Source of the DNA: Anaerolineales bacterium | GTDB lineage: Bacteria > Chloroflexota > Anaerolineae > Anaerolineales > UBA11579 | Assembly: GCA_019637755.1 (NCBI GenBank) | Contig: JAHBVC010000001.1 | Location: forward strand, 1,268,480 to 1,332,479 | Direction of reading: 5' to 3' | Length of the DNA: 64,000 nt | Shown: one piece after another, positions 1 to 8,727 of the stretch | How the letters are laid out: every line of letters begins with the position of its first letter | How positions within the stretch are numbered: position 1 is the first letter of the stretch | Program-made: the position numbers and the translations under genes | Notes under the pieces: model-generated | The model's database searches: none | Seen by the model: only the letters and a program-made list of their open reading frames with translations | What the model was told of the DNA's origin: nothing

Positions 1-1035
1 ACCAGAGAGTCGATGGTGCATGCGGCTGGCCAATAGATACAACAAGGCCGGAAACAACGCCAACACGAGCACCTGCAGTTGGATCACCTGCGCATAACTC
101 GGCAGCACACTTTCGGCGGCCGCCAGAAACATAACGTAGAGCGGCCGGCGGATGGCCACCGTGCCACCAAAGCGAAACCCCTCGCCGATCTGCACATTTT
201 GTGCGATGACATCATGGTTGAAGGCATCCGAGAGCGGATAGCTCTCGTAATTGGGCGCCGCCGGAACGCTGTTGTAATAGGTGGGCTGGGCTGGCTGCAG
301 CGTCCAGGCTGCAGCGGCCAGCAGCCACACCAAGGCGGCCAGCGCGGCATCAGCCCGGCGTAGCTGCAGCCGGGCACTGGCGGCCAGTAACGCGATGGCC
401 AGGCCCAGGGCCAACACACACTGAGTCAGCAAGATCGGCGCGTTGGGGGCGGCCCAGCGGGTTGCATCCTGCCCCAGGCCGACACGCGTGGTCAGGATAA
501 TGACAATCACCAACACCAACGCCAGGCAAACCCACAGGCTGCTGCGCACCAGGCTGCGGGCGGGTTGCCATGCGGCCCAGTCTGGCCGCTGGGCCACGGC
601 CCACAGCACCAGCCCCGCGGCGATCCAGGCCACCAGATAGCCAAAAACCGGCTGCAAGCGCTGCAGATACAGCGCCCATGAACCAAAAAATGTAATCAAC
701 CGCTCCAGCGGCAGCCACGCCAGGCCCAGTAGGCCTAACCCAGCCGCCCCCACCGCGATCCCCAGGCCTGCCGGCTGTGCACCCAGCCAAGCCAGCGCGG
801 CTTGGCGGCGCGGCTGCATCGCCCGACCGCGCGCCAACACCCACAACACGGCCAGGCCGGGCACGGCCACCAAGCCCGCCAGCAGTAAACGCTCTATAGA
901 AAAGCCCCACCATACGGCGTTCTCTGCCTGGCTGGGCTGGGCCAGCAAGCCTGCCAGCGCAGCCACCGCGCACAGCAGCAAGGCCAGCGCGAGGATACGC
1001 CAAATGATGTCAAGAATTTGTTGTGGAGTTTTCAT
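1..1035 (-). CDS. GT-C-like multi-spanning membrane protein (partial, C-terminus off the left edge)
   Basis: An open frame starts at the ATG at 1033-1035 (MKTPQQILDIIW...) and stays open to base 1, so only the N-terminal 345 residues are visible. The protein is very hydrophobic with about eight predicted membrane segments. The lumenal-type loop near residues 265-300 (NYESYPLSDAFNHD...) resembles the acidic first loop of lipid-linked sugar transferases of the GT39/GT-C fold. It is the last visible gene of the glycan operon, 44 nt after the preceding GT-C-like gene. A role in transferring sugars from polyprenyl-phosphate donors outside the membrane is inferred from topology and context. Other frames here are arginine- and proline-rich shadows without hydrophobic segments. 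Confidence 0.72.
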   Translation of the reverse strand, partial: MKTPQQILDIIWRILALALLLCAVAALAGLLAQPSQAENAVWWGFSIERLLLAGLVAVPGLAVLWVLARGRAMQPRRQAALAWLGAQPAGLGIAVGAAGLGLLGLAWLPLERLITFFGSWALYLQRLQPVFGYLVAWIAAGLVLWAVAQRPDWAAWQPARSLVRSSLWVCLALVLVIVIILTTRVGLGQDATRWAAPNAPILLTQCVLALGLAIALLAASARLQLRRADAALAALVWLLAAAAWTLQPAQPTYYNSVPAAPNYESYPLSDAFNHDVIAQNVQIGEGFRFGGTVAIRRPLYVMFLAAAESVLPSYAQVIQLQVLVLALFPALLYLLASRMHHRLSG

Positions 1036-1079
1036 GGGCCAAGGCGCGCCGCTGCTGCGCCCGCACCATCTTATCTTAA

Positions 1080-3110
1080 CTACGGGCAGCTAAAGCTGCG
1101 GCCGATGGGCATGAAGATCTCCACCCCGGCATCGCGAAAATCGTGGATCGATTGGTAATAGCGCAGCAAGGGCAGGCTGACCCAACGCTTCCAGGCATTG
1201 TTTTCCTCAGCCAGGCTGTCGCCGTATTGGGGGTTGCGCCCGCGGAACAGGGTGTCTTCCAGTTCGCCGACGATCAAGCTGTATTTGTGGGCAGCCAGAT
1301 CATCAACAAATGCCTCAAAGTAGGCGCGGTTGCCCGCTAAGGCCTGATCCATCACATATTTCTTTTCATACTCTGGGTTGAGCGCGATGGTTTGCTGGTA
1401 GCGGAAGGTGAGTAATTGGCGCTGATCCAAGAACAGCACCGGACCATAGTGGGCAGCACACAGGATGTTGCTATCCAAACGCTGCATGATGTAAGCCATG
1501 CGCTCATCATCAGGCAGGCTCAGCGGCGCGCCGGAATACAAGGGAAACAACGCCGGCACAACCAAGATCGCCAGCAGGCAGGCTTGTACCGCGGGCGTGG
1601 TCGCCAGCCATTCCCCCAGCCGCTGGTGCAGGCCCGCTTCCCACGCCACGCCGGCCAAGAGCACGCAGCTCACCAGCAGCATATCCAGGTTGTGCAGATC
1701 AGCGCCGCCGCCCACTTTGGCGCTGGCAATCAGGCCCACACCCAGGAAGGCGAGCAACCCGCCAACCACGGCGAAGTGTTGCAACTGCGTGGTCTTCCAA
1801 TAGCCCTTGCGCGCCAAGTAGATGCACAGCCAAGCCAAGGGCCCCACCGCGGCCAGCAGGCCGAGCAGGATGCCGGGCGGAAAAACATCATTGGGCAGCA
1901 TGCGCTGCCAGGCATACGGTTGGCTGGTCACCACCGCCTGCAGCCCCTGCACACTGGTCACCCCTTGGGCACCTGGCGTGCCATCTACCATTGGGCTGCT
2001 CACCGCTGGGGCCAGCAAGCTGTTGACGATGCCAGTAAGGATCGGCAACCCTTTGCTCCATAGGCCACTCAGCCCAAGGATGGCGGCGCGGGCCACATCC
2101 TGCACGCGCAGCCGCGGGTGCTGCAGCGCCGCATCCGAAAGCGCCAACATCACAGCCCAGATCGCCGGGGCGAACGACCAGGTGAAGCGGCTGGTGCCGG
2201 CATACACGCCGGCCAACGCGACCAGCGGAATGGATAGCCATAACGGCTTGCGCCGCGCGAACGCCACCAGAATAGCGCTGAGGATCAGCGGGGCGTAGAT
2301 CGGGCCTTGATTCAAAAACAGCAAGGCCCACAGGCCAGCCAGGAACCATTGGCGCCGGGCGCCGGGTAGCGGGCGAAAGGCAAACCAGCCCAGCAGGGCA
2401 TAGGGCAAAGTGGTCATCAACGCGCTCCAGGCGCGCGCCGCGGCAATCGTCAAATCAGCAGACAGGAAAGGCAGGCCCCACAGGGTCTGGCGCCCCGGGT
2501 CGATCCACACGAAGATCGGCTGATCAGCCGGGTAGGCGTAGCGGGCACGCCCAAACAGAATGGAATAATCCCACAGGCGATTGCCTTCAGACCAATGCAA
2601 GGCCAAGGGGTAATCCGTCACGCGCACGAAGGCATCGCCCAGCACCAACCCACAGCCCACGAGAAGCAGAGCCAGCAAGCTACTGCGCCAAGACAGCAAA
2701 GCCATGCCCGTGGGCGAGAGGCACAGCGCCGCACCGAGCACGGCCACGCTGTACAGCAGGCTGCGGGTGAACAACCCGGTAAACAAGCCACCCCAGGGCG
2801 AGTAATAGATAAAGACCCACGGCAGGAGCACAAACAGCAGGGCCAGAGTGAAGCGGACAAACGGCGGCAGCCAGGCGGCAATACGGTTGCGTTGCGCCAC
2901 ACTCCATTCAGGGGTGTTCAGGCTGCGGCGCACGATCCAAAGCAGTGCCGCCAGCCCGGCAGCAAATAACAGCAAGGTGATCAGCCATTTGGCGGAAAGC
3001 CGGCCGACGAAGAAACCAGAACCCCAGGCGATCTGGGTGGCTTCGGCAAAAGCACCGAGCGCAAGCGTCGCCGCCAGCCCCAAAAATAGATCGTGCTTGT
3101 GCTTAGCCAC
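1080..3110 (-). CDS. GT-C-like integral membrane protein
   Basis: A 676-residue membrane protein with about twelve hydrophobic segments. The GTG start at 3108-3110 (VAKHKHDLFLGL) is chosen because it gives an 8-nt overlap with the upstream stop (GTGGCTAA). The upstream ATG at 3221 would add a serine-rich non-homologous tail lying entirely inside the previous gene. The region LHWSEGNRLWDYSILF, after the first membrane segments, is an acidic loop typical of GT39/GT87-like polyprenyl-phosphate-sugar transferases. The soluble C-terminal 120 residues (LCAAHYGPVLFLDQRQLL...) resemble the periplasmic tail seen in such proteins. It probably adds a sugar on the outer face of the membrane. The substrate is unknown. 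Confidence 0.75.
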   Translation of the reverse strand: MAKHKHDLFLGLAATLALGAFAEATQIAWGSGFFVGRLSAKWLITLLLFAAGLAALLWIVRRSLNTPEWSVAQRNRIAAWLPPFVRFTLALLFVLLPWVFIYYSPWGGLFTGLFTRSLLYSVAVLGAALCLSPTGMALLSWRSSLLALLLVGCGLVLGDAFVRVTDYPLALHWSEGNRLWDYSILFGRARYAYPADQPIFVWIDPGRQTLWGLPFLSADLTIAAARAWSALMTTLPYALLGWFAFRPLPGARRQWFLAGLWALLFLNQGPIYAPLILSAILVAFARRKPLWLSIPLVALAGVYAGTSRFTWSFAPAIWAVMLALSDAALQHPRLRVQDVARAAILGLSGLWSKGLPILTGIVNSLLAPAVSSPMVDGTPGAQGVTSVQGLQAVVTSQPYAWQRMLPNDVFPPGILLGLLAAVGPLAWLCIYLARKGYWKTTQLQHFAVVGGLLAFLGVGLIASAKVGGGADLHNLDMLLVSCVLLAGVAWEAGLHQRLGEWLATTPAVQACLLAILVVPALFPLYSGAPLSLPDDERMAYIMQRLDSNILCAAHYGPVLFLDQRQLLTFRYQQTIALNPEYEKKYVMDQALAGNRAYFEAFVDDLAAHKYSLIVGELEDTLFRGRNPQYGDSLAEENNAWKRWVSLPLLRYYQSIHDFRDAGVEIFMPIGRSFSCP

Positions 3111-4251
3111 GCCAGAGCTTCTCGATGAGTTGTTGGTAGGCGGCGCCCATGGCAGCCGCTGTGTACTGCTGCTGGGCGACGCGCTGTGCCTGCTGGCCCA
3201 GGCGCTGCCGTAGGGCCGCATCGGCGGCGATGCGATCCAGAGCCTGCGCCATTACCTGAGGCTGCTCAGGGTCCACCAGCAGGCCGGTGCTTTCGTGCGC
3301 CAGCACCTCCGCCGTGGCGGGGATGCGCGTGGCCACGATCGGCAGGCCGGCAAACATCGCTTCCAGCAGGGCCAGCGACATTCCCTCCCACAGTGAAGGT
3401 TGCACAAATACATCGGCCACACTGAGCCATTGAGGCACATCGCTACGCACGCCTGCGAAGTGCACGCGGCTGGCGATGCCGAGGTGCTGCGCCTTGGCGC
3501 GCAACTCCGCATCTAGTGGGCCGTAGCCCACAAAGGCGAAGACCAGCTGCGCCTGGTTGGTTTGGGCAATCGCATCCAGCAAATAACTATGGCCCTTCTG
3601 CACAGTTAGGCGCCCCACGGTGAGGCACAGAGTTTGCTGCTCGCCGGCGCCCACACTGGCCCGCAGGCGCGCCCGCTCCGCCGCACTTAACGGTTGCGCC
3701 GCCACCGGCACAATGCCATTTTCAATCACCACCAGTTTGTCGGCTCGCGCGCCTTCATGGCGCAGGGCGCCACTGCGCACCGCATTGGAGACGCAGACCA
3801 TGCGCGTACACAACCGCGAATTGGTCAGCCAGCCGTGTACGCGGTCCAGCAGGGGTGAGCTGCCCTCCAAGCCGCTATGGTGGGTGCCCAGGCGTACTTT
3901 CACGCCGGCCAGCCAGGCGACCGGCAAGCCGAGCAAGTTGCTATGCGGGGTATAGGTAACAATGGCCCCTTTGCCGCGCAATACCGTCAACAAGCGCCAC
4001 AAGCCCGCCACAAAACGCAGCAGATTGGCAAAGATGAACCCGCCCGGCCGCCAGCCGTCCAGCGAGACCACCTGGAAAGGGTGCTCGCTTTGCCACGTGG
4101 CGGCCAGCGACTGCTTGTCGTAAAAAAACGCCACCTGTACCGCAAAGCCTTGCGCATACAGATACTCTGCCAGGAAGAACAGCACCCGTTGGGCGCCGGC
4201 CATTTCCATTTGCGTGCCTAGGAGCAGGATCGAGGGTTTTTGTGAGGCCAT
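3103..4251 (-). CDS. Glycosyltransferase family 4
   Basis: A 382-residue GT-B-fold retaining glycosyltransferase. The N-terminal half opens with a beta strand and glycine-rich loop (KPSILLLGTQMEMAGAQRV), as in GT4 enzymes. The C-terminal donor-binding half carries the E-x7-E motif inside EGMSLALLEAMFAGLPIVAT. The ATG at 4249-4251 is preferred to a GTG at 4305, which would add a non-conserved tail. A TATAAT-like hexamer lies just upstream at about 4271-4276, so an internal promoter is possible. It overlaps the next gene by 8 nt. It likely acts in the cytoplasm, building a lipid-linked glycan repeat unit. The sugar specificity cannot be read from sequence. Confidence 0.88.
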   Translation of the reverse strand: MASQKPSILLLGTQMEMAGAQRVLFFLAEYLYAQGFAVQVAFFYDKQSLAATWQSEHPFQVVSLDGWRPGGFIFANLLRFVAGLWRLLTVLRGKGAIVTYTPHSNLLGLPVAWLAGVKVRLGTHHSGLEGSSPLLDRVHGWLTNSRLCTRMVCVSNAVRSGALRHEGARADKLVVIENGIVPVAAQPLSAAERARLRASVGAGEQQTLCLTVGRLTVQKGHSYLLDAIAQTNQAQLVFAFVGYGPLDAELRAKAQHLGIASRVHFAGVRSDVPQWLSVADVFVQPSLWEGMSLALLEAMFAGLPIVATRIPATAEVLAHESTGLLVDPEQPQVMAQALDRIAADAALRQRLGQQAQRVAQQQYTAAAMGAAYQQLIEKLWRG

Positions 4252-4325
4252 TAGAAAACAACTGAAATGATTATAACGAGCCGAGCGGGGGGGGGCGAGC
4301 GCCACCCCAAAGACGCCAGAGTGGC

Positions 4326-5252
4326 TTAGAGCTCTTTATGCAAACGGGCATGCAGCCATTCCAGCAGGCCCAGGCGCGCCAGCAAACGGCGCAGCGCAAA
4401 GCGCAGGCGCCCTAGCAGCCACAGCGGTTGGCGCCTGCGCAAATACGCGTGCTGTTGTGGCCACAGCGCAGCCAGCGGCTGCCATTGCCCAAACGATTGC
4501 ACATGATCCAGGCGAAAGCTGGCCGCGGCGGCGCGCGGCTCTGCTTGCACTTTATCGAACACTCCATAGCGCAACTGCACCGCGGTGCGCTCGCGCGCCG
4601 GTAGCTCGCCCGCCCGCGTGCTGAGGCCTAACCCGGCCGCGGTGAAGTAGCCCAACACGCCATCCACGCGCCCCATTGGCAAGCGGTTAACGGCGATACG
4701 CAGGGAGTATTCCATGTCTGGAGCGATGCGAAACTGCTCGTCAAAATAGCCGATCTGCTCCGCCACGGCGCGGCGCAGCACCCAGAAAGCGCCGCCCTGA
4801 GCAAAGGCGCGGGCGAAATGTGCGGCCGAATACGCGGGCGTGTGGCGCACCACACCGGCTTCATCTCCATACTGCGCCACGGCCAGGTAATCGCCATAAC
4901 ACAGCGCCCACGGCGCGCGTTCCATGGCTTCCACCTGACGTTGCAACGAATCGGGGGTACGGCGATCATCGATGTTCCAAATCGCCAGCAGCGGGGCACG
5001 CGCCAACTGCCAGGCCCGGTTCCAGGATGCGCTCAGCGTCTCGCGCGGCACTTCGAGGATCTGCACCTGGGCCGGCCAGGCTTGCTGAAAGGTACGCAGG
5101 ATCTCCAGCTCTTCAGCCGAAGGCGCGTTGCACACAAAGATCACTTCGCACTGCGCAAAGAGGGTTTGGGATTGAAGCTCATCCAAGTAGGCCGGCAGGT
5201 ATGCCAACCCCTGATATACCGAAGCCAGGATGCTTAGGCGCGGCATGCTCAT
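4326..5252 (-). CDS. Glycosyltransferase family 2
   Basis: A 308-residue GT-A-fold inverting glycosyltransferase. The opening strand and loop (PRLSILASVYQGLAYLPAYL) is the nucleotide-binding start of GT2 enzymes. The metal-binding DxD equivalent is the IDD of WNIDDRR at residues 93-98. YFDEQFRIAPDMEYSLRI follows, the acceptor/catalytic region with an ED-like acidic pair. The last 60 residues are arginine- and leucine-rich and may be a membrane-associated amphipathic tail. The ATG overlaps the upstream stop by 4 nt (ATGA), indicating translational coupling. Donor and acceptor are unknown. Confidence 0.88.
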   Translation of the reverse strand: MSMPRLSILASVYQGLAYLPAYLDELQSQTLFAQCEVIFVCNAPSAEELEILRTFQQAWPAQVQILEVPRETLSASWNRAWQLARAPLLAIWNIDDRRTPDSLQRQVEAMERAPWALCYGDYLAVAQYGDEAGVVRHTPAYSAAHFARAFAQGGAFWVLRRAVAEQIGYFDEQFRIAPDMEYSLRIAVNRLPMGRVDGVLGYFTAAGLGLSTRAGELPARERTAVQLRYGVFDKVQAEPRAAAASFRLDHVQSFGQWQPLAALWPQQHAYLRRRQPLWLLGRLRFALRRLLARLGLLEWLHARLHKEL

Positions 5253-6418
5253 GCTTCACGCGCCTGATCTTGTGAATAGGTATCGAAAAAACGCAGCGCG
5301 CCGCGCACAAAATCATCCACTGTCCACGCTGCGGCGCGCTGGCGGCCGGCTTGCTGCAAGCGCTGGCGCAAAGGGGCATCGCGATGCAGGCGTTCCAGCG
5401 CTGCGGCGATAGCCGCTGGCTGAGTGGGATCGACCAACAGCGCGGCATCCGCCAACTGCTCCTCTGCCCCACTGACCCTGGCCGCCACCACCGGGCAGCC
5501 CAAGGCAAAAGCTTCCAGGGGTGGCAGGTTCTCAGGGCCAAAAAAGCTCACATAGGCCAGCGCCAACGCATGGCTATACAGTGCGTAGAGCGCCTCGCGC
5601 TCCACGAAGCCCAGCCATTTCACATAGGCTTGCAAATTGTGCTGGGCAATGCGTGCGCGAATGACGGCCGCGGCGCCGAAATCGGCACCGGTCAGCACCA
5701 GGGTTAGGCGCAGGCCACGCTGGTGCAAAAGCGCCAAGGCTTCGATGAGGTTAGCGTGATTCTTATGGCTCCACAGTTGCGCCGGGTAGAGCAGGTAGCC
5801 GGGCTCCAGCCCCCAGCGAGCCAGCTCGCTGACCGGAGCAGGCTGGTACTCCAACGCGGCTTGCGGCGTGGGGTGCGGCAAGCGCAGTATGCGCGCCGGG
5901 TCCACGCCGTAAAAGCGCTGGATCTCAGCCTGGCCGGCGCGCGTGCCGGCCACGATGGCGGTCGCTTGTGGCAGGGCGCGTCGATAATGTGCTTCGCGCA
6001 CGTGCCATTCACCCTTGGCGCTCACTTCGGGGAACTGCGGCTGCAAGCGGTGTTGCAAATCCAACACCAGTGGAATGAACGGCAAGCCCAAGGCGCGGAT
6101 GCGCGGGCTAAGGAACCACGCCAGCTCGATCCCTTCGGCGCGCAGGCGCTGCTCCAACGCCGAGCGCCAACCCAGCCAGGCTTCCAGGGCCGGCCAATAG
6201 CGAAACAACTTCAGTAATACACGCTCACTCAGCCGTGGCTTGGCGCAGCGATGCCATTCAACGCCAACACTGGCGTCGGCAGCTTGCGGAGCAAAGAAGA
6301 CAAATTCGTGCTGGCTGTGTAGCGCCAGCCGCGCTACGGCGTGGGCAAGCTCGGCCTGGAATGTAAAAGCCCCGCCATCATGCGACAGGTACTCATCCAG
6401 AACCACGGCGATCTTCAT
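5249..6418 (-). CDS. Glycosyltransferase family 4
   Basis: A 389-residue GT-B enzyme. It starts at the ATG 6416-6418 (MKIAVVLDEYLSHDGGAF), just after the upstream methyltransferase stop at 6427. The longer frame to 6505 would run inside that gene. The C-terminal domain contains GYLLYPAQLWSHKNH and FFGPENLPPLEAFALG. This is the variant EX7E region seen in a GT4 subgroup, where the first Glu position is Gly and a nearby Glu is shifted. It overlaps the next GT2 gene by 4 nt. It is predicted to be cytoplasmic and to add a sugar to the growing lipid-linked chain. Confidence 0.88.
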   Translation of the reverse strand: MKIAVVLDEYLSHDGGAFTFQAELAHAVARLALHSQHEFVFFAPQAADASVGVEWHRCAKPRLSERVLLKLFRYWPALEAWLGWRSALEQRLRAEGIELAWFLSPRIRALGLPFIPLVLDLQHRLQPQFPEVSAKGEWHVREAHYRRALPQATAIVAGTRAGQAEIQRFYGVDPARILRLPHPTPQAALEYQPAPVSELARWGLEPGYLLYPAQLWSHKNHANLIEALALLHQRGLRLTLVLTGADFGAAAVIRARIAQHNLQAYVKWLGFVEREALYALYSHALALAYVSFFGPENLPPLEAFALGCPVVAARVSGAEEQLADAALLVDPTQPAAIAAALERLHRDAPLRQRLQQAGRQRAAAWTVDDFVRGALRFFDTYSQDQAREA

Positions 6419-6426
6419 GCGCGCGC

Positions 6427-7194
6427 TCAGGCCGCCTTGCGGGCCACTACCATTACGTGCCAGGTATCCATTGTGATCGGCGCGGGTGTATACGCTGCCA
6501 GCCACTCCAGCGGGGTTAGGCCCGCGCTTTCAAGAAACAGGGCCATCTCCTGCACCAGAAAATAGCGATTGACCTGCGTTTCTTCAAGCTCAGTCACCAG
6601 GCTCCCATCGGCTGCCAACTCCCGCAGTGTGTAGTGCACTTCGGCCACCTGGCGCTCAATGTCTAGGCGCGTATCCGAGCTGCGTTCCAGGCGGCCGCCA
6701 GCGGGCAGCGGCCAACTGGCCTGGCGGTGCGGCTCGTAGCCGCGCAGCATGGCCGGGGCATGCCAGAACTCCAGGATGCACAAGCCATAGGGGCGCAAGG
6801 CGGTGTGGATGTTTTGCAGCACCTGCTGAACCGCGGCGTTGGTTTGCACATAGCCGATCGAGTCGAACAGGCAATAGACAGCATCCCATTGGCGCCCATC
6901 CAGATTCAGGGCGCGCATATCCTGCAATTCAAACTGCAGGTTGGCGGCGGTTGCGTTGGCACGAGCAACCGACAATAGGTCGGCGGAGTAATCGGTGGCC
7001 AGGATGGAGTAGCCGAGGGCGGCCAAGGCGGCCGCATGCCGCCCGGTGCCGCAGGCCAATTCCAACAATTGCTGCACGGGGCCATGTGCGTGACGCTGCA
7101 AGCTGGCATGCACAAATTCGGCTTCCTGTGCATAGGGCTTGTTGGCGTAGATTACGTTGTAGAACTCAGCATACTTGCCGAGGTACGAGCCCAT
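6427..7194 (-). CDS. Class I SAM-dependent methyltransferase
   Basis: A 255-residue Rossmann methyltransferase. Motif I is LELACGTGRHAAALA at about 44-58, followed by the acidic end of strand 2 (ILATDYSADLL). Motif III/IV is WDAVYCLFDSIGYV near residue 103. The C-terminal half is mostly beta strands, as in sugar and glycan methyltransferases. A GGAAGGG Shine-Dalgarno lies about 10 nt before the ATG at 7194. It sits between the DegT aminotransferase and a GT4 gene, so methylation of an amino sugar or capping of the glycan chain is the likeliest role. The exact substrate (O- or N-methylation) cannot be decided. Confidence 0.82.
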   Translation of the reverse strand: MGSYLGKYAEFYNVIYANKPYAQEAEFVHASLQRHAHGPVQQLLELACGTGRHAAALAALGYSILATDYSADLLSVARANATAANLQFELQDMRALNLDGRQWDAVYCLFDSIGYVQTNAAVQQVLQNIHTALRPYGLCILEFWHAPAMLRGYEPHRQASWPLPAGGRLERSSDTRLDIERQVAEVHYTLRELAADGSLVTELEETQVNRYFLVQEMALFLESAGLTPLEWLAAYTPAPITMDTWHVMVVARKAA

Positions 7195-7197
7195 ACA

Positions 7198-8316
7198 CTA
7201 CCCTTCCCAACGCGGCGCCTGGCGAATGGCATCACAGATCACATCGATCGTTTCGTCGCTCAAATTCCAGGTGGAGGGCAGATACAGGCCAGTCTCCCAC
7301 AGCGTATCGGCTACCGGGCAAGGCACTTCGCGGAAGCCTGGCATCTTCTCCAGCACGGGCTGCTGGTTCATCGGGCAGAAGAAGGTGCGCGTTTGGATGC
7401 CGCGCTCAGCCAATGCTTCCACCAGTTTGTTGCGGTCAATACCAAATTGTTGGGGGTCGACCGTGATCGCATACATCCAATAAACGTTCTTGGCCCATTC
7501 CAGCTCGGCAGGCAATTGCAGGCCGGGGATATCTTTGAGTTGTGCGTTGTAGCGCTGGGCCACGCGGCGCTTCTGCTCGACGATGTGCTCGATCTTGCGA
7601 AATTGCGCCAGCCCCAATGCCGCCACAAAGCCGGGCATACGAAAGTTGAACCCAGCCAATTCGTGTTTGAAGCGCGGCTGGGTGAAGGCCAGGTTACGCA
7701 GCAAGCGCACTCGCTCGGCGAAGGCATCATCATTGGTGGTCACCATACCGCCCTCACCCGTGGTGATGACTTTGTTGGCGTAGAAGCTAAAGCAGGCCAT
7801 GTGGCCAAAGCTGCCAGTCATGCGCCCGCGCACCGTGGCACCGTGCGATTCGGCACAATCTTCAATGACAATCAGGTTGTGGCGATTGGCGATCTCCATC
7901 AGGCGATCCATGTCCACCGGGTGGCCGTACAGATGCACCGGGATGATCGCTTTGGTGCGCGGCGTGATCAACCCCTCGATCAAGTCCAGATCCAGGTTCC
8001 AGGTGACATTCTCCGAATCGACGGGGACCGGTACGGCGCCATTGTGCAAAGCGGCCAACGCCGTGGCGATGTTGGTGCTGGAGCTCACCAGCACCTCATC
8101 GCCCGGCTGCAAGTCCAGCGCGGCCACGGCCAGATGCAAAGCCGAGGTGCCGCTATTGACGGCGATACCGTGCTTGCAGCCTGCATAGGCGGCGAACTCG
8201 CTTTCAAAGTCTTCGATGTAGCTGCCAAAAGTGCCGGAGACTTCGCCTTTGCGCAGCGCGTCTACTACTGCTTCAATCTCATCTTCGCTGATGACGGGTT
8301 CAAATACCGGGATCAT
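7198..8316 (-). CDS. DegT/DnrJ/EryC1-family PLP-dependent sugar aminotransferase
   Basis: A 372-residue fold-type I aminotransferase. With the ATG at 8314-8316 the landmarks are the phosphate-binding VNSGTSALHL (about 54-63), the PLP-ring aspartate in EDCAESHGA (D153) and the Schiff-base lysine in FSFYANKVITTGEGG (K182). This start follows a GAGGTGAAG ribosome site and overlaps the upstream cupin stop as ATGA. The 8385 alternative only adds a tail antisense in character to the family. These enzymes transfer an amino group from glutamate to a keto sugar nucleotide. With the cupin gene directly upstream, it likely makes an amino sugar for the glycan. Confidence 0.92.
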   Translation of the reverse strand: MIPVFEPVISEDEIEAVVDALRKGEVSGTFGSYIEDFESEFAAYAGCKHGIAVNSGTSALHLAVAALDLQPGDEVLVSSSTNIATALAALHNGAVPVPVDSENVTWNLDLDLIEGLITPRTKAIIPVHLYGHPVDMDRLMEIANRHNLIVIEDCAESHGATVRGRMTGSFGHMACFSFYANKVITTGEGGMVTTNDDAFAERVRLLRNLAFTQPRFKHELAGFNFRMPGFVAALGLAQFRKIEHIVEQKRRVAQRYNAQLKDIPGLQLPAELEWAKNVYWMYAITVDPQQFGIDRNKLVEALAERGIQTRTFFCPMNQQPVLEKMPGFREVPCPVADTLWETGLYLPSTWNLSDETIDVICDAIRQAPRWEG

Positions 8317-8726
8317 TGCTTCACCTCTACGAACACCTTGTCTTCCGCTTCGCCCAGGTACGGGCCCTGCTTGACGCTGATGCACTGCATATCTTCGACT
8401 ACGCGGATGGCATGCACCCCATGAATGAGCACGATGGCATCGCCCTGGGTAAGCTCCACTTCTTCGAGCAGCTCACCGGCGTCGCTATACAGTTCCACCA
8501 CCACCACGCCGCGTTGCACCACAAACATCTGCTGAAGATCAGAGATCATGCGCTCCACAGGCTTGTGAAAATGCGGTGGCTCGGTAAAGCCGGCTTCGTG
8601 GGCCAGCAACCCAAACTGAAAGGAAGATTCGGCCGGCGAAAAGAAGGTGGTCTTCTCCACGCGTTCGTTGGCCCGAATGACCTCGGCATACTTGATGTTG
8701 TTGTGCTCAATAATCTGAATACCCAT
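8313..8726 (-). CDS. Small cupin-fold protein (sugar isomerase/WbuC-like)
   Basis: A 137-residue single-domain beta-barrel protein. The metal-ligand pattern of cupins is visible as PPHFHKP (H52, H54) plus IHGVHAI (H102, H105). The length and the coupling to a DegT aminotransferase match small cupins of sugar-nucleotide pathways, such as 3,4-ketoisomerases and WbuC-like proteins. It lacks clear similarity to RmlC that would prove an epimerase. An AGGTGA ribosome-binding site precedes the ATG. The following aminotransferase starts inside its stop codon (ATGA), so the two are almost certainly made together. Isomerisation of the keto sugar before amination is the inferred role. Confidence 0.75.
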   Translation of the reverse strand: MGIQIIEHNNIKYAEVIRANERVEKTTFFSPAESSFQFGLLAHEAGFTEPPHFHKPVERMISDLQQMFVVQRGVVVVELYSDAGELLEEVELTQGDAIVLIHGVHAIRVVEDMQCISVKQGPYLGEAEDKVFVEVKQ

Positions 8727-8727
8727 C

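Noticed and set aside
350-1003. Minus-strand 217-codon frame rich in Gly, Arg and Pro
   Set aside because: It lies in another frame of the partial GT-C membrane protein 1-1035, which has the hydrophobic pattern of a real gene.
7036-8424. Long plus-strand frame (462 codons)
   Set aside because: Antisense to the methyltransferase and DegT genes, with a His-rich composition typical of GC-rich shadows and no domain.
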